Assembly (NCBI GenBank): GCA_965231865.1
Contig: CBDDOJ010000002.1
Coordinates: forward strand, 248,001-312,000
Length of the DNA stretch: 64,000 nt
Source: WTGA01 sp965231865
GTDB taxonomy: Bacteria; Pseudomonadota; Gammaproteobacteria; Arenicellales; Poriferihabitantaceae
Direction of reading: 5' to 3'
Under the pieces are notes generated by a model. It saw only the letters and a list, made by a program, of their open reading frames with translations, made no database searches and was not told where the DNA came from. Made by a program: the position numbers and the translations under genes. Shown piece by piece: positions 8,662 to 16,679 of this stretch; position 1 is the first letter of the stretch; the number at the start of each line of letters is the position of its first letter.

Positions 8662-9832
8662 AGTGTCGCGATGCGCGAAGCATCTGCTGGCAATCTGTCT
8701 CGTCTTATCCTGGGTCCCGGCATCCCAGGCTGAGATGGGAGTCACTGCCACTGAGATCGTATTTGGACAGAGTGCCTGCTTTTCGGGCCCGAGCAAAAAT
8801 CTCGGCGTGTATTACCGGGCCGGGATCCTGGCAGCGTTCGAGGAACAAAACAACCAAGGAGGCATCCAGGGAAGATTGCTGAAGCTGTCCTCCGTCGATG
8901 ACGCTTACGAGCCCGAACTGGCGGCGGAAAATGCAGCGAAATTTGTGGCGGATGACAATGTTCTTGCGGTAATTGGCGGAGTGGGAACTCCTACGGCAAA
9001 GCGCATTGCACCCGTTCTAAAGACAGCCGGCATCCCATTTGTAGGTCCCTTTACAGGGGCTGATTTTCTACGCGATGCCGAGCAATTTCCCAATGTCATT
9101 AATTTACGCGCCGGATATCTTGATGAAACCCGCAAGCTGGTCGAACACATCATCAATGACCTTGGACAGAATCGACTGGGAATCATTTATCAGGATGATG
9201 CATTTGGACGGTCTGTGCTGAGAAACTACAAGAACGTGCTGGAAGAACTGGATATCCCGATTCTTGCCAAAGCTTCCTTTTCCCGTAACACACATGCTGT
9301 CCATGCAGCCCTGTTTGCATTAAGCAAGGCTGATTTGGACGCCATCCTCATCGTCGGGACCTATGCCAGCAATTCGGAAATCATCAACCTGGCAGATTAT
9401 CTTGGTCACAACTACATCATAGCCAATCTTTCTTTCGTGCTTTCCCACGAGCTTGAAAAGAGGATCAACAATCCAACCGACAGAATCATAGTGACCGAAG
9501 TCGTGCCGGATGCGATGGATACCAGCCGCCCGATCGTGCACCGGTTTCACCAGGCTCGTGAGTCACAATACAATGCGCTTGGAACCCAGCCCACTGCACA
9601 GGATTTCAATGAAGTGTCCCTGGAAGGCTACATCCTTGGTCGGTTTGTGATCAACGTGCTGGAGCGTATGGACAATACGTTCACGCGTGAAAATTTCATG
9701 GCCCAGGCACTGTCCCCCCAATCCGTGGCTCTTGACGATTGGATTCTTGAATTCGAGCCAGGAACGAATACCGGTTCCCACTACGTACGGATGATTGATC
9801 TGGGTGGGCACAACGATACAAGCGAGGAGTAG
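8645..9832 (+). CDS. Periplasmic type-1 substrate-binding protein (LivJ-like), orphan
   Basis: 395 residues from the ATG at 8645, which gives a clear signal peptide (AKHLLAICLVLSWVPASQA) and overlaps the preceding gene by 17 bases. The mature part follows the Leu/Ile/Val-binding fold: VFGQSACFSGPSKNLGVYYRAGI at the N-terminus, VLAVIGGVGTPTAKRIAPV, IPFVGPFTGADFLR and RLGIIYQDDAFGRSVLRNY. No ABC permease or ATPase follows, so it is unlikely to feed a classical importer. It could act as a ligand sensor for the SPFH assembly (inference). Ligand unknown. Confidence 0.85.
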   Translation: MHRRNKVSRCAKHLLAICLVLSWVPASQAEMGVTATEIVFGQSACFSGPSKNLGVYYRAGILAAFEEQNNQGGIQGRLLKLSSVDDAYEPELAAENAAKFVADDNVLAVIGGVGTPTAKRIAPVLKTAGIPFVGPFTGADFLRDAEQFPNVINLRAGYLDETRKLVEHIINDLGQNRLGIIYQDDAFGRSVLRNYKNVLEELDIPILAKASFSRNTHAVHAALFALSKADLDAILIVGTYASNSEIINLADYLGHNYIIANLSFVLSHELEKRINNPTDRIIVTEVVPDAMDTSRPIVHRFHQARESQYNALGTQPTAQDFNEVSLEGYILGRFVINVLERMDNTFTRENFMAQALSPQSVALDDWILEFEPGTNTGSHYVRMIDLGGHNDTSEE

Positions 9833-9835
9833 GGT

Positions 9836-10324
9836 TTGAAAAAGATCGACAACTTTACCACTGAAGAGACCGGCGAAGAATGGTTGCGTGAACTCTATAA
9901 AGTGATCGCCCGGCGGCGGGGAGTCATGTTCCAGATGATCACTGAGTCTGCGCGAATTTTATTGTTCGGAAATGCCGGTGGGGCCGGGTTGGTCATTGGT
10001 TTGATGAGTGCATCTTCCGGGAACGACGCCTCTGTCTTCCATTGGCTGGCGATCGCTGCACTGTTTATTTTTGGATTGGGCACCCTGGCATCGGCCCTGA
10101 CAATGGTTTTGGTCACCTTCGTATCAGTAAAGGAAGCCCACTCTGCTGAGACCGGTTTAAAACGGTTTGTTGACGGTGAGATAGACCGTACCCAGGTGTT
10201 GTTTGTAGTCGAAAACCAGACTTTTCGAATCGCCGATTTCGCAACGGTTTCCGGGATGGTTGCTGCCATTGGGTTTATGGTGGGTGGAGTAATCGGTCTT
10301 GTTTTGCTTGCGCTGTTCTTCTGA
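9836..10324 (+). CDS. Small membrane protein ending the permease-SPFH operon
   Basis: 162 residues, TTG start 3 bases after the preceding stop, with GAGGAG overlapping the end of that gene as ribosome binding site. A hydrophilic, basic N-terminus (about 1-35) is followed by three hydrophobic segments near 40-57, 70-97 and 140-160, and a soluble stretch (FVDGEIDRTQVLFVVENQTF) between the last two. I recognise no family. Its tight linkage suggests it is a membrane component working with the SPFH proteins. Confidence 0.72.
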   Translation: MKKIDNFTTEETGEEWLRELYKVIARRRGVMFQMITESARILLFGNAGGAGLVIGLMSASSGNDASVFHWLAIAALFIFGLGTLASALTMVLVTFVSVKEAHSAETGLKRFVDGEIDRTQVLFVVENQTFRIADFATVSGMVAAIGFMVGGVIGLVLLALFF

Positions 10325-10607
10325 CGTTCCGGTCAACCCCCTGTTTCCGCCGGCATTCTTTTCAATCAAGAGAGCAGAGCCCCCGTGCAGGGTCCTGCTA
10401 CCGCAGACCGGGTCCAATCCACGCTGTTCCCTTTCGTAGACCACGCCTGTCTGCGTTCCAGAACCAATTATTGACAGTCGAACACATTCCTAGAAATCCC
10501 CCAGCCCAAGTTGGCACTTTTCCACCAGAATCGGCTGATTTTCGCTGATTTTCGCACTTTCTGATTATTTTTCGGTTATATATCAATAGGTTGTAATTTC
10601 TGATCTG
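10325..10607. other. Intergenic gap left of the insertion sequence
   Basis: 283 bases between the last gene of the SPFH operon and the left end of the IS. No gene, strong terminator or clear continuation of the interrupted homocysteine methyltransferase gene was found here. The part near 10500-10600 is AT-rich. Confidence 0.4.
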
Positions 10608-10633
10608 TTGTAGGGCCATAGGCACTGCATAAA
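10608..10633 (+). repeat. IS left terminal inverted repeat
   Basis: 26 bases beginning TTGTAGGGCCATAGGCACT. 21 of 26 bases match the reverse complement of 12677-12702. Confidence 0.75.
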
Positions 10634-10707
10634 TTATTCACATCTTCCCCTCCCTCCAGTATAATCGGGATACCAAAACCATCCATGGTCCGCATCCTGC
10701 CCGATTC

Positions 10708-12564
10708 ATGCACTTCAAACGAACCAAAACCTATACCGACACCCACGGAAACCCCCAGTACAGTGTCCGGCTGGTCAAAAACCAGCGCATCGGCGGTAAG
10801 GTCAAACAGACCACCATGGCGAACCTCGGAACCAAATGGGACGTGCCCCAGACTCTGTGGGGTCCTGTCGCCCAGAGGGTGGAAGAGCTCATGGTTGGTC
10901 AGGACCCCCTGGTGCCCTGTGAAGCGGAGGTCGAACAGGCTGCCGAAGAAGTGGTGAAACTGTTGCGCTCCCGGGGCATCCAGACCGCTACCCCCGGTCC
11001 CTCCGTGGCCACGGTGGACCTCAATACCATGGAACATCGTGACCCGCGATTCGTCGGGGGAGAACGGTTGTGCCTCCACGCATGGGAAGAACTCCGACTG
11101 AGAGAGTGTCTGCAGAATCTGGGCTTTACTGCCCGGGATACCCGGATTTCCCTGGCATTATTGACCGCCAAGATGCTGCATCCCGGCAGTGAACGGGAGA
11201 CCAGCCGATGGTTGAAAGACGACAGTGCCACCGCGGAAATCCTCGGTCTGGACAGGGATTCCCGGGCACTGTCCCGCAAGACCCTGTATCGGATCGGCGA
11301 TAAGTTGTGGAAACATCAAGAAGCCCTGCAAAGGGCGCTGTTTGAGCGGGAGCGCATATTGCTGGATATTCCCAATACCATTGTGTTTTATGATTTGTCC
11401 AATACGTACTACACCGGAACACAGAAAAAACAGGATACACCGGACAATCCGGACTCTGCACAGAAGTCGCTGCTGCAGTTCGGTCGATCCAAGCAACGAA
11501 GGAATGACTGTCCCTTGATCACCCTTGGGCTGATGCTGGATGAGGCCGGGTTTCCCCGGGGTTGTGAGTTCCTGCCCGGCAATGTAACGGAAGTCGACAC
11601 CCTGAAAGACGCCCTGGGCCGGTTTGAGGCCCAGGGACACGGTACCGAAGGGGACAAGCCCACGGTGATCATGGATGCCGGGATCAGTGCCCAGGAGAAT
11701 CTCGACTGGCTCACGGAACGGGGATATCCCTGGCTTTGCGTGGCCAAGGGGTGCAAGCCGTCCCAGGCCCCGGACGGGGACCCGGAGCTCACCATCACCA
11801 CTCAGGCCAATCACACGGTGCGGATCTGGAAACTGGACACCGATGCCGATGAAACCCGGTTGTATGTGATGAGTGAAGGCCGACAGCAGACGGCCCGGTC
11901 CATCCGGGACCGGCAGGTGGAAAAGTTTGAGGATGGACTCCAACGGTTGCACGACAACCTGTCTGTGCCCCGGCGGATGAAAAAGTATGAACGGATCGTG
12001 GAAGCTGTTGGTCGTCTCAAGGAACGTCATTCGGGGATTGCCCAGCACTATACGGTTCAGGTTCAACGGGGAGAAGGCACCCAGGCCAAGGCGGTGAAAT
12101 TCACCCGCAAGGCCAGTTTTGATGAGACCGATGAGATGCTCGGAGCCTGTATTCTGCGGACCAGCCACACCGACTGGGACCTGGAGACGGTTCTGCGGAC
12201 CTACCATCGGCTGGTGGACATCGAAGCCGTGTTCCGGGAATTGAAGGGGGAGTTAGGATTGCGTCCGATCTGGCATACCCGGGAAGACCGTATTCAGGCA
12301 CACCTTTTTCTTGCGGTGCTGGCCTATCATGCGGTGCAGCTGATCCGCACCCGGCTGCGGGGAGCGGGGACCTCTCTACGCTGGCAGAGTATTCGTCGGG
12401 TACTGCGCACCTGGATACGTGTTACCACCACGCTCCAGACCGTTCAGGGGAAGCAGATTGTCATCCGTCAGGACGTCCATCCCAGTGTCGAACAGACCGG
12501 GATCGTCAAGGCAGCCGGGGTGAAACCTGGTCTGCATCGGGTTCGCATGAGGCAGCCTGTGTAG
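10708..12564 (+). CDS. IS1634-family DDE transposase
   Basis: 618 residues, usual length for the family. The catalytic triad can be placed: first Asp in IVFYDLSNTYY, second Asp in TVIMDAGI, and Glu in IEAVFRELKGELGLRPIWH, the Y/F-REL region of IS4-superfamily enzymes. The N-terminal region FKRTKTYTDTHGNPQYSVRL resembles the DNA-binding start of these transposases. The frame is uninterrupted, so the element may still be active. Confidence 0.93.
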   Translation: MHFKRTKTYTDTHGNPQYSVRLVKNQRIGGKVKQTTMANLGTKWDVPQTLWGPVAQRVEELMVGQDPLVPCEAEVEQAAEEVVKLLRSRGIQTATPGPSVATVDLNTMEHRDPRFVGGERLCLHAWEELRLRECLQNLGFTARDTRISLALLTAKMLHPGSERETSRWLKDDSATAEILGLDRDSRALSRKTLYRIGDKLWKHQEALQRALFERERILLDIPNTIVFYDLSNTYYTGTQKKQDTPDNPDSAQKSLLQFGRSKQRRNDCPLITLGLMLDEAGFPRGCEFLPGNVTEVDTLKDALGRFEAQGHGTEGDKPTVIMDAGISAQENLDWLTERGYPWLCVAKGCKPSQAPDGDPELTITTQANHTVRIWKLDTDADETRLYVMSEGRQQTARSIRDRQVEKFEDGLQRLHDNLSVPRRMKKYERIVEAVGRLKERHSGIAQHYTVQVQRGEGTQAKAVKFTRKASFDETDEMLGACILRTSHTDWDLETVLRTYHRLVDIEAVFRELKGELGLRPIWHTREDRIQAHLFLAVLAYHAVQLIRTRLRGAGTSLRWQSIRRVLRTWIRVTTTLQTVQGKQIVIRQDVHPSVEQTGIVKAAGVKPGLHRVRMRQPV

Positions 12565-12676
12565 GCAATCCATGCAAGTATTCCGTCATCAAGGCGGGAA
12601 TACGGCTCCACAGAATTCAACAGAAATGTGGGGGGTAGTTCTCTTGCGTCTGAATTATATCACCTATAATCAAGCA

Positions 12677-12702
12677 CTTATAGAGTCCCCATGGCCCTAC
12701 AA
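12677..12702 (-). repeat. IS right terminal inverted repeat
   Basis: Reverse complement begins TTGTAGGGCCATGGGGACT. It also encodes the last residues and the stop codon of the minus-strand methyltransferase gene that reads into it. Confidence 0.75.
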
Positions 12703-13634
12703 GTGCCATCTATGGCCAGGCAATCCCGTAAGGCACGAATATGTTCGGGACCCGTCCCGCAGCAGCCGCCAACGATTTTTACTCCGTATTTTGTCACCCA
12801 CTCCTTGATTTGTGTGGCATATTTGTCCGGTGCACAGGCATCTCCAAAATGCCAGTCCGGAAATTCCAGCCGCCCCGTTTCCGCATAGATGAGAATGGGC
12901 CCCCTCCAGTGTTGTTCCAGCACTTTCAGGGCGGGTTCAATATTGGCAATTCTGGTGTGCATGATCCCCGCGGCCTGGCCCCCCAGCGGGCCGAGTTTTT
13001 TGATCATTGCCGAAAAGTCATCCGAGATGGAATATTTTCCCTGGTCCAGCCAGCGCAGACCCTTAACACCGATGCCATCCTTGTCCATCATCGTGCTGTA
13101 ACCAATCCACACCGGGAGCCCCGTGGAAAGGGCAGCTTCAATCACGATGGTCGCATTCTCAATGTCCCGCATCATTTCCACGATAATCAGGTCGGCTCCC
13201 GCCTCTGCCAGAACATCCGCCTGTTCCTGGTAACTGACCCGGGCATGCTTGCCCAGGGAAATATCGTGGCTCCCCATCAATGGCGGCATACTGGACATGG
13301 AGCCTGCGACCCAGACGTCCCGGTCCGCAATATTGTCCCGGGCCTGTTTTGCAATCTGCACCGATTTGTAATTGAGCAGTTTTGCCTCGTGTCCAAGGTT
13401 GATGCTTTCCAGCACATGCCTGGCAGTGGAATAGGTGTTGGCCGTTATCACCTGGGACCCTGCCTGGATATAGTCTTCATGCACCTGCAGAACCTTGTCT
13501 GGATGCGTCTTCGTGGTCAGGCCGCTCCAGACATTGGGGTCCAGGGATACACCGCGTTTTTGAATTTCGGTGCTGACACCGCCATCCAGCAGAATGATCC
13601 GATCCTGCTCTAGCCGTTCGCTGATTGAAATCAT
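12678..13634 (-). CDS. Homocysteine S-methyltransferase family protein, 3' end rewritten by IS
   Basis: 318 residues, TIM-barrel homocysteine methyltransferase (MmuM/BHMT family), which moves a methyl group from a sulfonium or betaine donor to homocysteine. N-terminal ILLDGGVSTEIQKRG and the Zn site GGCCGTGPEHIRAL (Cys291, Cys292) are typical. The third zinc ligand, normally Cys in an NC motif, aligns with His226 (GIMHTRIAN), so zinc binding may be altered. The final residues from about Cys312 onward, CRAMGTL, and the stop lie inside the right inverted repeat of the IS. The native C-terminus was therefore replaced, though only beyond the conserved core. Activity is plausible but unproven. Confidence 0.85.
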   Translation of the reverse strand: MISISERLEQDRIILLDGGVSTEIQKRGVSLDPNVWSGLTTKTHPDKVLQVHEDYIQAGSQVITANTYSTARHVLESINLGHEAKLLNYKSVQIAKQARDNIADRDVWVAGSMSSMPPLMGSHDISLGKHARVSYQEQADVLAEAGADLIIVEMMRDIENATIVIEAALSTGLPVWIGYSTMMDKDGIGVKGLRWLDQGKYSISDDFSAMIKKLGPLGGQAAGIMHTRIANIEPALKVLEQHWRGPILIYAETGRLEFPDWHFGDACAPDKYATQIKEWVTKYGVKIVGGCCGTGPEHIRALRDCLAIDGTCRAMGTL

Positions 13635-13996
13635 GTTTTTTAATTCTTGCTGTCCACTGAAGAGTTGAATTCCTCCACCTATGCGGATAAAAGCATAACA
13701 GGACCCGGGCAGAATTAGTAATCCTTTTGTGATTGGCCAACCCGGAATGCAGGCCTTGACCCGCCCATCGGGTACGCGGGAAAACCGTCAACAACGGTGC
13801 CCGCATCGTGCTGTGAAACCGGTCCAAACGCCAGTTGCAACTGATATACTCCATGCGGGCAACCGACCCGGTCAAGAGCCGGGTTCCAGGCATACTGTTT
13901 CTCCTTGCAGGCAGATGAAAGAAGAGGAGGACAGAACCGGCCCATGTACCGAACCTGTCCAGCATGCCCACAACAAAACCTTCCTTTTTCTGTAAC
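13635..13996. other. Divergent intergenic region
   Basis: 362 bases between the start of the homocysteine methyltransferase (minus) and the SAM methyltransferase (plus). It presumably contains promoters for both. I see no SAM, SAH or other methionine-type riboswitch motif, no tRNA and no convincing small gene. Confidence 0.4.
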
Positions 13997-14848
13997 ATGA
14001 CTACCCAATCCAACGACAGCCAGATTCGATTCTGGAACCACGGCCCCGGCAGCAACTGGGTCAAATACCAGCAGGGACTGGATCAATGCTTTGAAAACAT
14101 CAATAACCGGTTGCTCGAACTGTGCGCCATCAAGCCCGGCCACCGTATTCTTGATATCGGGTGCGGTGCCGGCGCAACCTCCATCGCCCTGGCAAAAAAA
14201 TATGGAAATACGGTTTCCATCACAGGGGTAGATGTATCCAAACCATTGCTGGAACATGCGAACCGGAGAATCCGGTCCGGCAAACCGATGTCCACGCCTA
14301 TTCAGTTGATCGAGGCAGATGTCCAGAATGAACCGCTGGAGCCTGCCATGTATCACCAGCTGGTCTCCAGGTTCGGGGTCATGTTTTTTGCCGACCCCTA
14401 TACGGCATTCAGAAACCTGAAAAGATCATTGCATCCGGATGGGTCCATGGCTTTCGTGGCCTGGTCAACCGTGGAAAACAATCCATGGTTCCAGATTCCA
14501 AAATCCGCCGCCATTTCCCGGCTCGGAAAACCCGCACCGGCCCACCCGCGTGAACCCGGCCCCATGGCATTCGCTGACCTCGATTACCTGGATGAGATTC
14601 TCCGGGACAGTGGTTTCAGAAATTTCTCCGTGGAAGAAGAAGACAACCTCATTGCAACCCGGCTGTCCGTGGACGAGATGGCTGACCTGGCATGCAACCT
14701 TGGCCCCGCGGTCCGGTTAATGAAAGAAAAAAACGGTACGGTGCAGGACCATCAAATCATAAAAAATGAAGTTGCGGAGCGATTTGTGGAGTATGGAACC
14801 GGCGGCCGGTTTGAGATCCCCGTCAGGCTGGTGGTTTGCAGGGCGTGA
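13997..14848 (+). CDS. Class I SAM-dependent methyltransferase
   Basis: 283 residues from the ATG at 13997 (an in-frame ATG at 13964 would add 11 residues). Rossmann motif I ILDIGCGAGATSIALA lies near 50-65 and motif II TGVDVSKPLLEHANRR near 77-92; LEPAMYHQLVSRFGVMFFADPYTAFRNL and LHPDGSMAFVAW are typical of the UbiE/COQ5-like group. Substrate unknown. It is divergent from the homocysteine methyltransferase gene, so methylation chemistry is a shared theme. Confidence 0.82.
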   Translation: MTTQSNDSQIRFWNHGPGSNWVKYQQGLDQCFENINNRLLELCAIKPGHRILDIGCGAGATSIALAKKYGNTVSITGVDVSKPLLEHANRRIRSGKPMSTPIQLIEADVQNEPLEPAMYHQLVSRFGVMFFADPYTAFRNLKRSLHPDGSMAFVAWSTVENNPWFQIPKSAAISRLGKPAPAHPREPGPMAFADLDYLDEILRDSGFRNFSVEEEDNLIATRLSVDEMADLACNLGPAVRLMKEKNGTVQDHQIIKNEVAERFVEYGTGGRFEIPVRLVVCRA

Positions 14849-15048
14849 CCCGATTGTCCCCGCATGGGTATCAAAATCCTACAGATGCCGGGTTACCCAA
14901 CATGGCTCTTTGAGGGGCCGTGGGCCTTGATTTACCCGCGGCACTCCGTGCCGGAAAAAGCCATCGCATTTCCCTGTTTTCCATGGTAATCCGCCCTTTG
15001 CCCATGGACCACATCCTGAAGATCCAGGATCAATGAAACCGTTGTATC

Positions 15049-15930
15049 ATGCATGCAAATAGCAAGGGCTGGGCAATTCTCCTGCTCTCCGGCAGTGTCT
15101 GGGGCATCACGTTTACGCTGGCTAAAATCATTACCCAGGCCGGAGCACACCCGATCGGGATGAATCTCTGGCAGGCCACCATCGGAGCCGGGATTCTTGC
15201 GCTGCTGCTGGTCGTCAAGAGACAAAGGCTGCCGGTCGACCGCCATCATCTTGTTTTCTATTTTGTCTGCAGCCTGACCGGGACCGTCATACCCGGTACC
15301 TTGCTGTTTTACTGCTCCTTCTATCTTCCGGCCGGGGTTCTGTCCATCGTCCTCGCAACCGTTCCCATACTCACCGTTGTGGCCGCTTTGCTCTTTAACA
15401 TTGAAAATTTTCTGTTCAAACGGATTCTGGGCGTACTCCTGGGTGCGGTGTCCATCATTCTCATGGCCGTCCCGGAAACCAGCCTGCCCGACCCGAAAAG
15501 CCAAGTCTGGGTCCTGCTGGCGGTTCTCGCTTCCCTGTTGTACTGTATAGAGAACATTTACATCACGTTAAGAAAACCTGCGGATACCGATGCACTAACC
15601 ATCCTTTGCGGAATGCAAGCGATTGCTGCAGTCGTTCTGCTGCCACTGGTCCTGCTCACCGACAGTGCCGTGCCGATGCACTGGATAGGGGACTGGCGTG
15701 GCCTGGTTCTGATTTCCATGGCGTTGATCAACGTGTTCGCATACGGATCGTTTATCTACCTGATCACCCATTCGGGTCCGGTGTTCGCCAGCCAGATGGC
15801 GTATGTCATCACCCTTGCCGGGGTATTCTGGGGGATGCTGGTTCTCGGCGAGACACACAGCGCATGGATCTGGTTGTCCCTGGTGATGATGCTGGCAGGG
15901 TTATACCTGGTTCAGCCAAGAAATTCCTGA
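15049..15930 (+). CDS. EamA-family (DMT) inner-membrane transporter
   Basis: 293 residues with ten hydrophobic segments in two EamA repeats, as in drug/metabolite exporters. The first repeat starts GWAILLLSGSVWGITFTLAK; the second ends MAYVITLAGVFWGMLVLGE, a signature region of this family, then LVMMLAGLYLV. Direction and substrate cannot be read from sequence; many relatives export amino acids or metabolites. A 6-bp hairpin (CGGCAC tcc GTGCCG, 14939-14953) lies about 100 bases upstream. Confidence 0.85.
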   Translation: MHANSKGWAILLLSGSVWGITFTLAKIITQAGAHPIGMNLWQATIGAGILALLLVVKRQRLPVDRHHLVFYFVCSLTGTVIPGTLLFYCSFYLPAGVLSIVLATVPILTVVAALLFNIENFLFKRILGVLLGAVSIILMAVPETSLPDPKSQVWVLLAVLASLLYCIENIYITLRKPADTDALTILCGMQAIAAVVLLPLVLLTDSAVPMHWIGDWRGLVLISMALINVFAYGSFIYLITHSGPVFASQMAYVITLAGVFWGMLVLGETHSAWIWLSLVMMLAGLYLVQPRNS

Positions 15931-15989
15931 AACAGGAATGCGTCGATCAGAGACCTTGCCGGTCCGTCATTCGATCAATCTGTTTGCAT

Positions 15990-16475
15990 TCAGTGTTCAG
16001 CATGGCCCTGTGAATCACCATGGTCCATGTCTGGCGAACGGACCGTAAACCGGGCGTCAAACACCGACCCATCGTCGAATTCCAGCGAAATGCGGATCGT
16101 ATCTTCGGCCTTGAATGTCTGCCGGGCCTGCATCAACATCAGATGCAGTCCACCGGATTCAAACTTCACTTTATCGCCTGGCCCGATGGGTAAAGAATCC
16201 ACTGCCGACATTTTCGCTACGCCATTTTCCACAAACGACCGATGCACCATTACTTTTTCAAATGCTTCGGAGGATGCGCCAACCAGGGTTTTCTCCCCGG
16301 TACCACTGTTGTGCAGCACCATGTACCCGGCCATGGGCGCCCCGGGTGGAGCTTCCCGTACCCAGGAGTCCTGAACCATGATAGTAGTATCGGCGTGTGC
16401 GGTTGGAACAAATCCTGACAATGCCAGGAAACACAAGAAGGCATGCACCAGGTTTTTGGGTTGGATATCGGTCAT
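15990..16475 (-). CDS. Periplasmic copper chaperone PCu(A)C
   Basis: 161 residues from the ATG at 16475, which has GGAGG upstream and gives a clean signal peptide (LVHAFLCFLALSGFVPTAHA). The mature part contains the copper ligands of this family: MAGYM, then MVHRSFVENGVAKM, then GGLHLMLM, i.e. the H(M)X10M...HXM arrangement. PCu(A)C delivers Cu(I) to the CuA or CuB site of heme-copper oxidases, which fits the cytochrome c oxidase cluster 20 kb away, where no sco1 gene was seen. Confidence 0.92.
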   Translation of the reverse strand: MTDIQPKNLVHAFLCFLALSGFVPTAHADTTIMVQDSWVREAPPGAPMAGYMVLHNSGTGEKTLVGASSEAFEKVMVHRSFVENGVAKMSAVDSLPIGPGDKVKFESGGLHLMLMQARQTFKAEDTIRISLEFDDGSVFDARFTVRSPDMDHGDSQGHAEH

Positions 16476-16679
16476 AACAGTCCTCCGGAATTCCAGCTGG
16501 TCGGTTTGCCCGGTCAACCCCCGGGCGATACAGGGTGTATGGTGAAAAAGCGATGAACCCGTGGGACCCGCCCATGGCAATCCTTGTCCAATCACCAGAA
16601 AATCGACGATAATCCCAGAAAACGCAGAAGTCAATTCCGAGGTCGTACCCTTGGAGAATGGGCGGGTCCGGTTATGCGG

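Larger units (their letters stand above)
10608..12702 (+). mobile_element. IS1634-family insertion sequence, apparently complete
   Basis: About 2.1 kb. Left end TTGTAGGGCCATAGGCACT at 10608 and the reverse complement of the right end, TTGTAGGGCCATGGGGACT ending at 12702, match at 17 of 19 positions and 21 of 26 overall. A single intact transposase gene lies between them. I could not find a convincing target-site duplication in the bases just outside. The right inverted repeat runs into the 3' end of the neighbouring minus-strand methyltransferase gene. Confidence 0.82.

Noticed and set aside
8645..9832. Branched-chain amino acid ABC importer
   Set aside because: Only the binding protein is present; no LivH/M/G/F-type genes follow.
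11158..12207. 349-codon frame antisense to the transposase
   Set aside because: Shadow frame; proline/glycine-rich with no family features.
10600..12710. Target-site duplication of the IS
   Set aside because: Bases outside the two ends (left TCTGATCTG, right GTGCCATCT) show no convincing direct repeat.
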